A stretch of 64,000 bases of DNA from positions 48,071 to 112,070 of the forward strand of contig JACASW010000003.1 in the NCBI GenBank assembly GCA_013390785.1, in the 5' to 3' direction. Shown in pieces: positions 42,305 to 52,259 of this stretch. The notes under the pieces are model-generated. The model ran no database searches. It had not been told where the DNA came from and saw only the letters and a program-made list of their open reading frames with translations. Made by a program: the position numbers and the translations under genes. This stretch comes from Marine Group I thaumarchaeote. Lineage in GTDB: Archaea > Thermoproteota > Nitrososphaeria > Nitrososphaerales > Nitrosopumilaceae. Position 1 is the stretch's first letter; each line of letters opens with the position of its first letter.

Positions 42305-43996
42305 ATGAAATGGAAAACATTACAACATAACGGAATACTGTTTCCCCCAGACTTTGAGTCAAAGGGAATTAAGATCAAGATTAAGGGAGAAAACGTCCCA
42401 CTTGACTTGCTTCAGGAAGAGATGGTATATCAATGGTCAAAAAAGAAAGATGCACCAAAACCTGGAGTTACAGAAAAATACATCGAAGACACAACCTTCC
42501 AGAAAAATTTTGTTTCAGATTTTTCTAAATCGTTTAATGGAAAATTTAAGAATCTGCAATACGCTGACATTGATTTTTCCATGCCGTATAAACTCGTAGA
42601 TAAAGAAAAAGAAGAAAAAGAATTGTTAACAAAAGAGGACAAAAAAGCACTTGCGATAAAGCGAAAGGAAATTCGTGAGGAGATGAAGGCGAAATATGGA
42701 AAGGCGATTATTGATGGAAAAGAAGTTGAAGTTGGAAACTACATGGCGGAGCCACCAGGAATTTTCATGGGTAGGGGTGACCATCCAATGCGAGGAAGAT
42801 ACAAACCACGCGCAACGGCAAAAGATGTAACTCTCAATCTAGGCAAAGAAGCAAAAATTCCTAAAGGTAATTGGGGTAAGATTGTCCATGATAGAGATTC
42901 TATGTGGATAGCAAGTTGGATGGATATTCTTACTCAAAAACGAAAGTATGTTTGGTTAGCTGATACTGCTGGAATCAAGCAAGAAAGAGATCAGGCGAAA
43001 TATGACAAAGCAAGAAACTTGTCCAAAGAAATTGAAAACGTCAAAGCACAAATTGTTAAGGACATGCAGAACAAGGAACAAAAAACTAAAAGAATATCTA
43101 CTGCATGCTATTTGATTTACCGCACTGCTATGAGAGTAGGTGATGAAAAAGATCCTGACGAGGCAGACACTGTGGGTGCAACTACATTACGAAAGGAGCA
43201 TATCAAACTAGGTAACAACTCAATTGAGTTCGATTTTCTTGGTAAGGATAGCGTGAGATGGAAGGAGACAATTTCTGCAGAGGGACAAGATAAGCAGTTT
43301 TATGACAACCTAAAGGAATTCATCTCAAATAAAAAAGAAAATGAGGAGATTTTTGACGGTATTACATCAAGACATGTTAACGCCTATTACTCAACTATAG
43401 TCAAAGGTCTTTCTGCAAAGGTCTTTAGAACATACCTAGCCTCAAGTGTTGTTTCAAAATATCTTCGAAGTCATGATGATGTTAAATCTGAAACCAATAT
43501 GAAAAAATTATTTCATGGAAAATTAGCAAATCTAGATGCAGCCATTATGTGTAATCACAAAAGAACTATTCCAAAAAACTTTGAATTATCATTACAAAAG
43601 AAAAAGGATACGTTGAAAAATGTGGAAAAAACAAAACCGTGGGAAAAGTCTGAAGAGTTACTAAAAAAAGCACAGTCTAAGATTGTGAAAACTGAAAAAC
43701 AGAAGGAAGCCAAGAATGAGCGAATCAAAAAAATAAAAACCGTGATAAAAAAAAATAAAGTGAAGCATACTGAACGAATTGAAAAGCTAGAACTTCAGAT
43801 AAACCTCACAGAAAAAACAAGAGACTATAATTTAGGAACATCACTTAGAAATTATATTGATCCAAGAATTTTCAAAACATGGACTGATGAGGTTGGTGCG
43901 GAATGGGAAAAACTTTACACATCTGCACTGCAGAAAAAATTTCTCTGGGTAAAAAATATCAATTCAAAGTGGAGTCAAATGTCAAAAGAATACTAG
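42305..43996 (+). CDS. DNA topoisomerase IB
   Basis: About 563 residues from ATG 42305. It is a eukaryote-type topoisomerase I: the core starts WKTLQHNGILFPPDFE, contains STACYLIYRTAMRVGDEKD with the conserved Arg, LGKDSVRWKE, KVFRTYLASS with catalytic Arg, a coiled linker rich in Lys/Glu, and the active-site Tyr in LRNYIDPRIFKTW near the C-terminus. It relaxes supercoils through a 3'-phosphotyrosine link. Topoisomerase IB is a well-known marker of Thaumarchaeota among archaea. An in-frame ATG at 42263 adds 14 non-conserved residues. Confidence 0.96.
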   Translation: MKWKTLQHNGILFPPDFESKGIKIKIKGENVPLDLLQEEMVYQWSKKKDAPKPGVTEKYIEDTTFQKNFVSDFSKSFNGKFKNLQYADIDFSMPYKLVDKEKEEKELLTKEDKKALAIKRKEIREEMKAKYGKAIIDGKEVEVGNYMAEPPGIFMGRGDHPMRGRYKPRATAKDVTLNLGKEAKIPKGNWGKIVHDRDSMWIASWMDILTQKRKYVWLADTAGIKQERDQAKYDKARNLSKEIENVKAQIVKDMQNKEQKTKRISTACYLIYRTAMRVGDEKDPDEADTVGATTLRKEHIKLGNNSIEFDFLGKDSVRWKETISAEGQDKQFYDNLKEFISNKKENEEIFDGITSRHVNAYYSTIVKGLSAKVFRTYLASSVVSKYLRSHDDVKSETNMKKLFHGKLANLDAAIMCNHKRTIPKNFELSLQKKKDTLKNVEKTKPWEKSEELLKKAQSKIVKTEKQKEAKNERIKKIKTVIKKNKVKHTERIEKLELQINLTEKTRDYNLGTSLRNYIDPRIFKTWTDEVGAEWEKLYTSALQKKFLWVKNINSKWSQMSKEY

Positions 43997-43998
43997 TT

Positions 43999-44217
43999 TT
44001 ACTTTTCTGTTTTTACCTTTTGCTTTCGTAATTCTTCTTGCTCATTGAGAGCATCCTTAAGTTCTTGATGTTGTCGATGAAGTTCAAATTTTGTCTCTCT
44101 GATCTGGCTTGCAATCCAATCAATCTTCTTCTGTATGCGCTTATCCTTCTCATCAAAATTCATTAATTTTTGTATAACATTGAAGAATATAATTTTGAGC
44201 AAATCATTTAATTGCAT
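43999..44217 (-). CDS. Small coiled-coil protein (72 aa)
   Basis: A 72-residue charged helical protein. The C-terminal two-thirds (DEKDKRIQKKIDWIASQIRE and on to the Gln/Glu-rich end) have heptad-like spacing of hydrophobic residues, so a coiled coil is likely. The first 18 residues are hydrophobic-amphipathic; the ATG at 44163 would leave them out and is an alternative start. No family recognised. It converges on topoisomerase IB with 2 bases between stops and diverges from tRNA-Met. Confidence 0.55.
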   Translation of the reverse strand: MQLNDLLKIIFFNVIQKLMNFDEKDKRIQKKIDWIASQIRETKFELHRQHQELKDALNEQEELRKQKVKTEK

Positions 44218-44238
44218 AAGAAATTCACGCGTACTTGT

Positions 44239-44334
44239 GCCGGGGTAGCTCAGCCTGGCCTAGAGTGCCAGCCTCTCCATAGAAGGGCAATACTCATAAT
44301 CTGGAGGTCGTGGGTTCGAAACCCACCCCCGGCA
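44239..44334 (+). tRNA. tRNA-Met (CAT, elongator) with intron in the anticodon stem
   Basis: Acceptor GCCGGGG pairs with CCCCGGC before discriminator A; the D stem is GCTC/GAGT; the T arm is GTGGG-TTCGAAA-CCCAC; variable loop AGGTC. The sequence between D and variable arms is 20 bases too long. Removing 44272-44291 leaves stem CCAGA/TCTGG around loop CTCATAA, giving anticodon CAT and the normal elongator tRNA-Met core known from other archaea. The intron then lies between positions 30 and 31, not at the canonical 37/38. Inside it, CCTCT can fold back on AGAAGG. CCA is not encoded. Boundaries may shift by one base. Confidence 0.9.
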
Positions 44335-44347
44335 TTCACAGTTGTGT

Positions 44348-45262
44348 TTAACGCTTAACGTTACGGATTATTTGTTTTCTAACGATTTGTGCAATGTTGT
44401 ATACAGTGGTCTTATTCAGTTCTGACGAATTACTTAAGACTCTAACAGAAATACCTGAATTGTTTGGAAGAATACTTGCACCTCCAATGATCTCATCGTT
44501 ATCTTTGAATAATTGGTTAATTGTCTCATAAAGTTCCTCAATACATTCTTGTTTTGTAACTACATACATGATTGAATGGGCAGTTTTGATTCCGAATATT
44601 CCTAAACTGTTCATTGTTTGTTTTTTTGGTTCTAAAATACAATTATCATGAAATTTCATTTCGTGTTTGTCATTATAGCATAGTGTTTTCAGACAACAAA
44701 TATCGTAATCAAATAATTCTCCCATGGCTACTCTTCCTGGAACAATTGTTTCCGAATAAACTAACGTTGCAGAATCATCAACGTTGAATGTAGCCCTCTG
44801 GTAGTATCGTGAATTTTTGTATGGAATCAATTGTTCTGGAAGAAATTCAAGATAACAATTCTTTCCGACATTTAGGTTAATCATCTGTGTGGCGTAATTT
44901 GAGTTCATTTTGTATATTCTTGTTGCCCCCTGAGTGGTGATGTGCGATGTGGCTCCATTCTTTAACTCTATATCTGTTCTATATCGGTCACCCTGCAAAA
45001 CACCACCTGATGGCGATAAAATAAACAGATGAGCCATGGAAGGTATTGTCTCATCATAATACAGAGCCTTTTGAACATAAAGAGGAACACGTGACAGTTG
45101 TTCGGTGATGATAGTTTTATTTCGCTGTGAATCAGATTCCAATGTTAATTTCAAAAATCCAATTTTCCCTGTCTTACCAACATCCATCTGAGGAATTTTT
45201 CCATCAAATGATGCAAACTGTGATGGTACATCTTCTGGAAAACAAAATTTCAAATCAGTCAT
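44348..45262 (-). CDS. ureD: Urease accessory protein UreD (UreH)
   Basis: A 304-residue UreD: GKIGFLKLTLESDSQRN near the start, FILSPSGGVLQGDRYRTDI, TTQGATRIYKMNSNYATQ, YLEFLPEQLIPYKNSRYYQ and YSETIVPGRVAMGE are all family landmarks. UreD binds apo-urease and forms the nickel-delivery tunnel with UreF and UreG. It is the last gene of ureEFGD, overlapping ureG by 4 bases. A tRNA-Met gene follows on the opposite strand. Confidence 0.92.
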   Translation of the reverse strand: MTDLKFCFPEDVPSQFASFDGKIPQMDVGKTGKIGFLKLTLESDSQRNKTIITEQLSRVPLYVQKALYYDETIPSMAHLFILSPSGGVLQGDRYRTDIELKNGATSHITTQGATRIYKMNSNYATQMINLNVGKNCYLEFLPEQLIPYKNSRYYQRATFNVDDSATLVYSETIVPGRVAMGELFDYDICCLKTLCYNDKHEMKFHDNCILEPKKQTMNSLGIFGIKTAHSIMYVVTKQECIEELYETINQLFKDNDEIIGGASILPNNSGISVRVLSNSSELNKTTVYNIAQIVRKQIIRNVKR

Positions 45263-45918
45263 TTTATCTGCGACACCAAATTTTTTGGAGGTTGATCAAA
45301 TAATACATCATGAATGATATGCTGCGCGACGTCTTCAATCCCTTGATCTGTTTTACAGTTTACAAGCACATACGGTTTGTTTATTCTAACAATTTTTGCA
45401 TCTCTCTCCATCACATCCAAATCAGCATCTACCATTGGAGCAAGATCTATTTTGTTAATAACCAAAAGATCTGAAGTTTCAATTCCTAATCCTCTCTTTC
45501 GTGGGTACTTATCACCCCCAGACACATCTACAATGTAAATAAAATAGTCAGCCAATGCAGGACTAAATGTGGTTGTAACATTATCACCACCACTCTCAAT
45601 AATTATCAAGTCCAAGTCAGGATGTTCAGATTCAATTTGTTCTATTACTGACAGATTGATTGAAGGATCCTCTCTAACAGCTGTATGTGGACAGCCGCCT
45701 GTTGCAAGACCTATAACCATGTTTTCTGGTAGCAGACCTTGTTCAGTTGCAAGGTTTTGTCGCATACGATCTGCATCCTCTTTTGATATTACATCATTTG
45801 AAATGATACAGACGCGATAATTCCTTCTGGCTAAAACAGGCACCACACGCTCGATTAGCATGCTCTTACCGCTACCTACAGGACCACCAATACCAACTCG
45901 AAGTATTCTAGGGTTCAT
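45259..45918 (-). CDS. ureG: Urease accessory GTPase UreG
   Basis: A 219-residue GTPase: P-loop GGPVGSGKSMLIERV near residue 12, SNDVISKEDADRM, the metal-binding GGCPHTAVREDPS (CPH motif), ESGGDNVTTTFSP and base-recognition NKIDLAP. UreG hydrolyses GTP to power nickel insertion into urease; the CPH motif holds nickel at the dimer interface. It overlaps ureF by 4 bases and ureD by 4 bases. Confidence 0.96.
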   Translation of the reverse strand: MNPRILRVGIGGPVGSGKSMLIERVVPVLARRNYRVCIISNDVISKEDADRMRQNLATEQGLLPENMVIGLATGGCPHTAVREDPSINLSVIEQIESEHPDLDLIIIESGGDNVTTTFSPALADYFIYIVDVSGGDKYPRKRGLGIETSDLLVINKIDLAPMVDADLDVMERDAKIVRINKPYVLVNCKTDQGIEDVAQHIIHDVLFDQPPKNLVSQIK

Positions 45919-46607
45919 GTGATAAACATCTTGGAAAATTTTTGTTCATGTGTCATTTGTATGATATCGTATTCCGGTGAAAACTGCCACATATCATGCA
46001 ACGTTTGGTTCTTGTACAGTTCTACGGTTTGTGTGATTGTAGGTTTTAGGTTATGCAGAATTTTCTGGCTCTGTATGTGATCTATCATGCCCAAACGAAG
46101 TGCTGCTCCTACAATGCTTACACAAGTTCCATAAATCATCATGTATGCCGCACTGTTCCTTTTTACGCCAAGTACATAACTGCAGACACCGCTAACTACC
46201 GGATGTGTTGATTTACTTCTATTTTCTGTTACTGCGTCAAAGAACTTCTTTAGTGTTTGATTGTCTGAAAATGCCATAACACATTTTATCATTTGAGAAC
46301 CAGTCCTACATAACGCATCACGTGATTCTTTTACAAATCTCATTGAATACAATGCATTATCACATTTGATGATTCCATTAACATCATCATCCTTTGCAAA
46401 ATCATACGCATTTAGTAGTGCAACACAATCTGCAGGACCTACTTGTTGAGTTATTATTGTGTGTATAAATTCTTGAATCCCATCTGCAGTTGTGATTCTT
46501 TTTTCGTCAAAGACAGTTTCTAGTCCATTTGACATTGTATAAAGTCCGCTTGGGAAAAAAGAGTCGGACAACTGCATTACACTTAATTCAGAAAAATCAG
46601 TGTTCAT
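45915..46607 (-). CDS. ureF: Urease accessory protein UreF
   Basis: A 230-residue helical protein: MQLSDSFFPSGLYTMSNGLET near residue 11 is the UreF opening, with TIITQQVGPADCVALLNAYDF, HPVVSGVCSYVLGV and RLGMIDHIQSQKIL. It recruits UreG to the UreD-urease complex and gates GTP hydrolysis. It overlaps ureE by 11 bases. Confidence 0.9.
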   Translation of the reverse strand: MNTDFSELSVMQLSDSFFPSGLYTMSNGLETVFDEKRITTADGIQEFIHTIITQQVGPADCVALLNAYDFAKDDDVNGIIKCDNALYSMRFVKESRDALCRTGSQMIKCVMAFSDNQTLKKFFDAVTENRSKSTHPVVSGVCSYVLGVKRNSAAYMMIYGTCVSIVGAALRLGMIDHIQSQKILHNLKPTITQTVELYKNQTLHDMWQFSPEYDIIQMTHEQKFSKMFIT

Positions 46608-47103
46608 GTACGTTCATTCCCTGGTTTGCAACAAAAATCTGTTCTTGTATTGTAAGTGTGATATGATCAATTATTTCGTGAAATAATTTTGTGAAGAGCT
46701 CAACTTCAGAATCATCTTGTATTGGAAACATTATAGAACCATCATTAGAAATTGAGATTGGCCTATGTCGATTACCAATAATATGTCCTAACTGAACATA
46801 TACTGATGACGATTCGTCATCACTTTTTGCTTTAACATGAAGTACTTTTTCAGGTAACTGGTTAACTAGAATCAGTCCCGTGCCATTTGATAGTACGTCA
46901 CCTGTATGCAGTGTGGTTCCTGCCTCAAGTGACAAACCAATTTCCATTCCATCTTCAGTGTTTTTTCTTTGATGTGATTTTTCCATTTCAGTTCTACTGA
47001 GAAATAATTGCATTAATTTCCCCTGTTTTTCTGCATGTTCAATTTTTTCTTTTAGCTGCAAATCTTTGTAGATATTTCCAAAAACTGAATTGATTAATAG
47101 CAT
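46597..47103 (-). CDS. ureE: Urease accessory nickel chaperone UreE
   Basis: A 168-residue UreE. The N-terminal half is the peptide-binding domain (EIGLSLEAGTTLHTGDVLSNGTG) and the second half the metal-binding domain (VQLGHIIGNRHRPISIS with the conserved His, then a helix). The C-terminus ends GMNVHEH, so only a short two-His tail is present instead of the His-rich tail of some bacterial UreE. The gene heads ureEFGD and diverges from ureA across 77 bases. Confidence 0.88.
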   Translation of the reverse strand: MLLINSVFGNIYKDLQLKEKIEHAEKQGKLMQLFLSRTEMEKSHQRKNTEDGMEIGLSLEAGTTLHTGDVLSNGTGLILVNQLPEKVLHVKAKSDDESSSVYVQLGHIIGNRHRPISISNDGSIMFPIQDDSEVELFTKLFHEIIDHITLTIQEQIFVANQGMNVHEH

Positions 47104-47148
47104 AATTATATCATGATACCAAGCAAGTTAAATTTTTACTTAATTCTA

Positions 47149-47160
47149 ATTTTTAAATAC
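47149..47160 (+). promoter_or_regulatory. TATA box of the urease structural genes
   Basis: AATTTTTAAATA is about 25-30 bases before the GTG of ureA at 47181, predicting a nearly leaderless ureA-ureBC transcript. The same 77-base gap (47104-47180) must also hold the ureEFGD promoter. Confidence 0.45.
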
Positions 47161-47180
47161 CACATTACAATAACTCGTTT

Positions 47181-47483
47181 GTGTTTCTTTCACCAAGAGA
47201 GTTAGATAAATTACATATTTTCATGGCTGCCGAGCTAGCAAGAAAAAGAAAGCAAAGGGGTCTAAAACTTAATCACCCAGAATCTGTTGCATTAATTGCT
47301 GATCATATTTTAGAAGGAGCTAGAGATGGAAAATCAGTTTCTGAATTAATGAGCTCTGGGAAGAATGTCTTAAAAAAAGATGATGTTTTACCGGGTGTTT
47401 TAGATATTATTCATACAATTCAAGTTGAAGCTACATTTAACGACGGTACAAAACTCGTGACAGTTCACGACCCAATAGTGTGA
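47181..47483 (+). CDS. ureA: Urease gamma subunit UreA
   Basis: A 100-residue Ure[25 protein letters not shown] starts the conserved fold (shown in parts), [22 protein letters not shown] and [20 protein letters not shown] follow, ending VTVHDPI. It is the small structural subunit of urease. Start is GTG. The fused beta-alpha gene begins 4 bases after its stop. Confidence 0.95.
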   Translation: MFLSPRELDKLHIFMAAELARKRKQRGLKLNHPESVALIADHILEGARDGKSVSELMSSGKNVLKKDDVLPGVLDIIHTIQVEATFNDGTKLVTVHDPIV

Positions 47484-47487
47484 TAAC

Positions 47488-49611
47488 ATGTTATCAAGAT
47501 GGCGTTCCGAAATACCACATGTTGGCGAGTACATACCAGCAGATGAAAATATCATGGCAAATCAAGACAAAAAAACAATCAAGCTCAAAGTTGCAAACAC
47601 GGGAGACAGACCAATTCAGGTTGGTTCTCACACACATTTTTCTGAGGCAAATAGAGCACTAGAATTTGACAGGGAAAAGGCATTAGGTTATCATCTAAAC
47701 ATTTCATCTGGTACGTCAATCAGGTTTGAGCCAGGAGAAACAAAACATGTTGAGGTTGTGGAATATGGTGGAACAAAAACAATCTTTGGTTTTAGCGGAT
47801 TAGTCAGTGGTGATTTAAAATCTAAAAAGTCGGATGCGATAAAAAACATTAACGAAAAAGGTTTCAAGAATGTTTTAGAAAACACAGAAGAAAAGTCTGG
47901 TACACTTGAGATTCCACGCAGTAGATATGTTGAATTATTTGGACCTACAACTGGTGACAAAGTTAGATTAGCAGACACCGACTTGATAATGGAGATTGAA
48001 AAGGACCTAATCAAATATGGAGACGAACTCGTATTTGGTGGAGGAAAAAGTGCAAGGGATGGATTAGGTCAAGCAAGCGGTGTCATGCGAGAAGACTCTG
48101 CTGACTTGGTAATCACCAATGCAATGATAATAGACCCAACTCTTGGCATCATAAAGGCTGACATTGGAATTCGAGATGGAAAAATTCTTGGTGTTGGAAA
48201 TGCTGGAAATCCAAACGTTATGGATGATATTGACATTGTGGTTTCGTCAAATACTGAAATAATCTCAGGTGAGCATACAATTTGCACGCCTGGTACAATT
48301 GACAGCCACATACACTTTATCTCGCCACAACAAGCAATTGATGCAATATGTAATGGAACAACTACAATGATTGGCGGTGGTACAGGCCCAGCTGATGGGA
48401 CTAACGCAACTACATGTACACCGGGAGAGTTTAACATACACAGAATGATTGAGGCGATTGAAGAGTTTCCACTAAATTTTGGATTCTTGTGTAAGGGAAA
48501 TGACTCCAAGGAAGAAGCGCTATTAGAGCAGGTAAAAGCTGGTGCATGTGGTCTTAAACTTCATGAAGATTGGGGCACAACTCCAGCTACAATTAATTCT
48601 GCCCTAAATGTTGCAGACAAGACAGATACACAGGTTGCAATTCATACAGACACATTAAACGAATGTGGATATGTTGATGATACTATAAATGCCATAAATG
48701 GTAGGACGATTCACACATATCATACAGAAGGTGCAGGTGGTGGTCATGCTCCAGATATAATGAAAATTGCAGGTGAGCCAAACATTTTGCCATCATCAAC
48801 CAACCCTACAAGACCGTTTACGACAAATACGCTAGAAGAGCACTTGGACATGATGATGGTTTGCCATCACTTGAATCCATCTGTTCCAGAAGACATCTCA
48901 TTTGCAGAATCTAGAATTCGTGCTGAAACGATTGCTGCTGAGGATGTATTACACGACATTGGCGCAATCAGCATGATGTCATCAGATAGCCAAGCAATGG
49001 GAAGAATTGGAGAAGTGACAACAAGAAACTGGCAGACTGCAGATAAGATGAAAAAGATGAAAGGCAGTCTTCCTGAAGATAATGCAGAAAATGATAATTA
49101 TAGAATTAAACGATATATCTCAAAGATCACAATCAATCCTGCAATCACACACGGCATCTCTGAGTATGTTGGCTCGCTTGAACCTGGAAAGATTGCAGAC
49201 ATTGTAGTGTGGACACCACAATTTTTTGGAATCAAACCAAAACTGATTATCAAGGGTGGATTCATCGCATACTCGTTGATGGGCGACCCAAATGCATCAA
49301 TTCCTACAACTGAACCAATCTACTATAGACCAATGTTTGGAGCACTTGGAAAAGCAAAAAAGACAACGTCTGTCACATTTACATCACAACTTGCACTAGA
49401 CAACGGCTTGGAAGAGAAACTCAAAATTGAAAAAAAATTGGTGCCGGTAAGGAACTGCCGCAACATTGGAAAAAAGGACATGGTGTACAACGACGCGACA
49501 CCAAAAATTGAAATCGACCCAGAAACGTACGAGACCAAAGTAGATGGGAAGATTGCTACTGTGGATCCTGCAAAAGAAGTATCTCTTGCAAGATTATACA
49601 GTTTGTACTAG
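47488..49611 (+). CDS. ureC: Urease beta-alpha fusion (UreB-UreC)
   Basis: A 707-residue fusion. Residues 1-110 are UreB ([48 protein letters not shown]); 111-140 are a charged linker; 141-707 are UreC. All nickel-site residues are present: IDSHIHF (two His), carbamylated Lys in GLKLHEDW, His in AIHTDTLNE, His in [10 protein letters not shown], catalytic His in MVCHHLNP, Asp in MSSDSQAMG. It hydrolyses urea to ammonia and carbamate. Most bacteria encode beta and alpha separately, or fuse gamma with beta (Helicobacter); beta joined to alpha without gamma is uncommon. The stop codon sits within 4 bases of the convergent zinc-finger gene. Confidence 0.95.
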   Translation: MLSRWRSEIPHVGEYIPADENIMANQDKKTIKLKVANTGDRPIQVGSHTHFSEANRALEFDREKALGYHLNISSGTSIRFEPGETKHVEVVEYGGTKTIFGFSGLVSGDLKSKKSDAIKNINEKGFKNVLENTEEKSGTLEIPRSRYVELFGPTTGDKVRLADTDLIMEIEKDLIKYGDELVFGGGKSARDGLGQASGVMREDSADLVITNAMIIDPTLGIIKADIGIRDGKILGVGNAGNPNVMDDIDIVVSSNTEIISGEHTICTPGTIDSHIHFISPQQAIDAICNGTTTMIGGGTGPADGTNATTCTPGEFNIHRMIEAIEEFPLNFGFLCKGNDSKEEALLEQVKAGACGLKLHEDWGTTPATINSALNVADKTDTQVAIHTDTLNECGYVDDTINAINGRTIHTYHTEGAGGGHAPDIMKIAGEPNILPSSTNPTRPFTTNTLEEHLDMMMVCHHLNPSVPEDISFAESRIRAETIAAEDVLHDIGAISMMSSDSQAMGRIGEVTTRNWQTADKMKKMKGSLPEDNAENDNYRIKRYISKITINPAITHGISEYVGSLEPGKIADIVVWTPQFFGIKPKLIIKGGFIAYSLMGDPNASIPTTEPIYYRPMFGALGKAKKTTSVTFTSQLALDNGLEEKLKIEKKLVPVRNCRNIGKKDMVYNDATPKIEIDPETYETKVDGKIATVDPAKEVSLARLYSLY

Positions 49612-50102
49612 ACGTTTCCTAACATCAGTCTTCTGTTGTTTATAGTACGTCGAACCAACAAAAATCCTGCTGCAGTAGTAAATGCACCAAATAATATGTT
49701 CACTAAGTTGGGTCCAGCTTCTCCGCCACCCATCAATGTGAATATCATACCTAGAACCATTAACACACCACCAAGACATCCAATTATCAACATGGGTATT
49801 GGAAATTTATTTGTCATTTCCTTTCTGCTTTTCTCAGGCAGTATTCCGCTAATTGCAACCTTATGGCATACACCACAAAAGTGCTTTTGCTTCTGTCCCT
49901 GCCATGCAGTCTGAAGAAAATAGAATTCCGTTTGACACAAATCACATGGACGTTTTGGTAAAGTGATACTTCCATGATCGTCCCAATCCTTTCCAACCAA
50001 CGACATGCAATTCTTGCAAAATTTACCTGGGACTCGGTATAGCTTCTGGAATTTGTACTTTTTGAAACCTAGGACAATACCACAGCCGCTACATGATGTC
50101 AT
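49608..50102 (-). CDS. Zinc-finger membrane protein, unknown function
   Basis: A 164-residue protein. The N-terminal 75 residues hold four Cys pairs (CSGCG, CKNC, CDLC, CGVC), enough for two zinc sites, and the C-terminal part has two membrane helices ([21 protein letters not shown] and the [21 protein letters not shown] region). A soluble zinc domain on a two-helix membrane anchor is predicted. It lies 37 bases downstream of the urea symporter gene on the same strand, so it may be co-transcribed and linked to urea uptake; that link is inference. Confidence 0.75.
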   Translation of the reverse strand: MTSCSGCGIVLGFKKYKFQKLYRVPGKFCKNCMSLVGKDWDDHGSITLPKRPCDLCQTEFYFLQTAWQGQKQKHFCGVCHKVAISGILPEKSRKEMTNKFPIPMLIIGCLGGVLMVLGMIFTLMGGGEAGPNLVNILFGAFTTAAGFLLVRRTINNRRLMLGNV

Positions 50103-50139
50103 AATACGATCAGAAACCAGTTATTAAAAAGAATTTCAG

Positions 50140-52161
50140 TTACTCTGCTTGTGCTTTCTTGCCGCCACGTAATACTTCGGCGAAACCGGTTCGGGCTTCG
50201 ATTATTGGTATACAGATGATGCAGAATGATGCAATGGATACCCAAACTATTGCAATGCCTACCCACATGGAATAGAATGCCAAGTCGAATACATATCCAG
50301 AGAAGTACAAAGGTAATGGCCAAACTACTACACAGATTATAGTCAAAATACCGCCTCCCTTTAGGCTGAATTGGTATGCCTTCTTTAATGTCGCTTCGTC
50401 CTGTTGTCTTTGTGCAATTTCTGCTTTTACTTTGTCAGACATGTCAGCCTCTACAATATTCATGTGAGTGTTCATTTCCTTCCAATCATAGACCTTCCTC
50501 TGAGCCAAACTGACTACTACACAGATTAATCCGGATGATAAGATTGCTACAACGTTACCATAAAGCATTGGGAACGCACCACCAAGTGATGCAATGTCAA
50601 TAACACCATTAGCCTCTGATGCTGCGACTCCTGTCCATGTTGCTAATGATAGCATTACACCGATAAGTGCACCAGAAACTGCTCCAGCCTTTGTTGTTCT
50701 GCTCCAAGTAATTGTTAGTGCGATTGGAATAACAGCAGAGCCAATTAAGATGCCCATTGCCAAGTATACGAATCCTAAGCTTAAGCCCATGCCTAGTAAT
50801 ATTCCAGCTAGAGCACCCATTCCCAGACCGAAAATAACTATAACCGTCCGGCTTACCTTGAGTAGCTGTTTACCAGTGGCATTTGGATTCTTGTATGTTC
50901 TGTATACATCATAAGTAATCAAAGAAGATACCGCGATTAGTTCAGCAGATCCTGCCGAAGTTACTGCCATGAATAACATTACCAAAACCATGATTGCGCC
51001 TATTGGACCCATCATTACTGATGCTGCAGCAGGAACCGTAAGTCCGAGCTGCACCTGCTCTGGTGTAAGCGCCACATTCAGCGCGACCGCAGTAAGCCCC
51101 ATCGTAGTTGCTAGTGTAAATGGAATTGAGAACCAGCACATTCCACCAAGTAAGAAACCTTTTACGGTTGAACTTGGCTGTGCAGCGATTGCTCGTTGCC
51201 AATATGCCTGGTCTACAAATACAGTTCCAAAGTTACCGACAATATTGATGACTCCGAAGATCAAACCACCCGCAGAAGCCATTGTAAGATAAGCACCCAT
51301 TGCGTTACCTGGTTCACCAGGTACGAAGGTTGGCTCGAGAACTGGTTTCAACACCGCAGCTTCTGCCAGTTTGTTGTACATTCCTTCAATTCCGCCCGTA
51401 ACTGGACTGATGAAGAATACCATTGCAACGAATGTAAGAATTACAATGTAGATAATTACAGTATGCATATAGTCTGCAACAAATGTTGCCTTGAGACCGC
51501 CTACCAAAGTATAGACCATGACACCTACTGGAATCAAAAATGCCGCAATTGTAATGTCCATTCCTGTTAGACCGTTTACAACTGCTGCTCCTCCAAGTAG
51601 AAGCATTCCAGTTACAATCATGTTACATGTTAATGCAAAACCTAAGAAAATTTTATGAGTACCATTACCAAATCTTGCTCTGATAATTTCTAAGAAAGTG
51701 TGTGCGTCTGGTGCTTTTCGTTTTAGTTCGATTGCTAATATTCCGAACAAAAGAACCTGAATTGTTGCGCCGGAAGCATACCAGAAAGGTCCACTGATAC
51801 CATACAGATACGCTACTGTCGAAGATTGTAACAGCGTCGCAGCCCAAGTCCAAGCAGATACGATTGCAGCTGCAGTTAGACCTGTCTTGATAATTCTGCC
51901 AGCAGTGTTAAACCACTCGGAGTTTTGTGTATGACCTAGATATTTTTCCTCAAGTTTAATCTCTGCAGAAATAACACCTGCGAATATCGCTCCTAAACCT
52001 ACAACGATAAACCAACCAATTGATTCATCTAAAACTTCACCAAGTCTAAATTCTCCAGCGCCGGCTGAAATGTCACCTGCTGCTTCAGCAAATGGAGCGG
52101 CAAAAATTACACCAGTTCCAACTGCAAAGACAAGCATTATTGCTAGCCAGTTAACTTTCAA
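50140..52161 (-). CDS. Sodium/solute symporter, DUR3-type urea transporter
   Basis: A 673-residue SSS-family transporter with about 14-15 hydrophobic segments; the sequence starts with a signal-like segment (MKVNWLAIMLVFAVGTGVIFAAPFAEA), then GAGEFRLGEVLDESIGWF, AWTWAATLLQSSTVAYLYG and VNIVGNFGTVFVDQAYWQ, which are DUR3-like, as is MFMAVTSAGSAELIAVSSL. It probably imports urea with sodium. Adjacent urease genes support this. A palindromic structure lies upstream at 52260-52290. Acetate/proline symporters of the same family are the alternative. Confidence 0.87.
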   Translation of the reverse strand: MKVNWLAIMLVFAVGTGVIFAAPFAEAAGDISAGAGEFRLGEVLDESIGWFIVVGLGAIFAGVISAEIKLEEKYLGHTQNSEWFNTAGRIIKTGLTAAAIVSAWTWAATLLQSSTVAYLYGISGPFWYASGATIQVLLFGILAIELKRKAPDAHTFLEIIRARFGNGTHKIFLGFALTCNMIVTGMLLLGGAAVVNGLTGMDITIAAFLIPVGVMVYTLVGGLKATFVADYMHTVIIYIVILTFVAMVFFISPVTGGIEGMYNKLAEAAVLKPVLEPTFVPGEPGNAMGAYLTMASAGGLIFGVINIVGNFGTVFVDQAYWQRAIAAQPSSTVKGFLLGGMCWFSIPFTLATTMGLTAVALNVALTPEQVQLGLTVPAAASVMMGPIGAIMVLVMLFMAVTSAGSAELIAVSSLITYDVYRTYKNPNATGKQLLKVSRTVIVIFGLGMGALAGILLGMGLSLGFVYLAMGILIGSAVIPIALTITWSRTTKAGAVSGALIGVMLSLATWTGVAASEANGVIDIASLGGAFPMLYGNVVAILSSGLICVVVSLAQRKVYDWKEMNTHMNIVEADMSDKVKAEIAQRQQDEATLKKAYQFSLKGGGILTIICVVVWPLPLYFSGYVFDLAFYSMWVGIAIVWVSIASFCIICIPIIEARTGFAEVLRGGKKAQAE

Positions 52162-52259
52162 CGAAATTTCTGAAGAGTTGAAGTAAATAAAGTCATCGGG
52201 AATAATCAGAAGTCTGATGTTTTAAAAAAATCTTATATACAACAGGGATCTGGTCTCGA

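Noticed and set aside
44266..44300. tRNA-Trp (CCA) or tRNA-Glu (CTC) reading of the intron-containing tRNA
   Set aside because: Those anticodons leave a non-purine at position 37 and a mismatched anticodon stem; only the CAT reading restores a normal stem and matches archaeal tRNA-Met.
50594..51570. Long plus-strand frames of 100-124 codons
   Set aside because: They lie antisense to the urea symporter, and their composition reflects the complement of hydrophobic codons.
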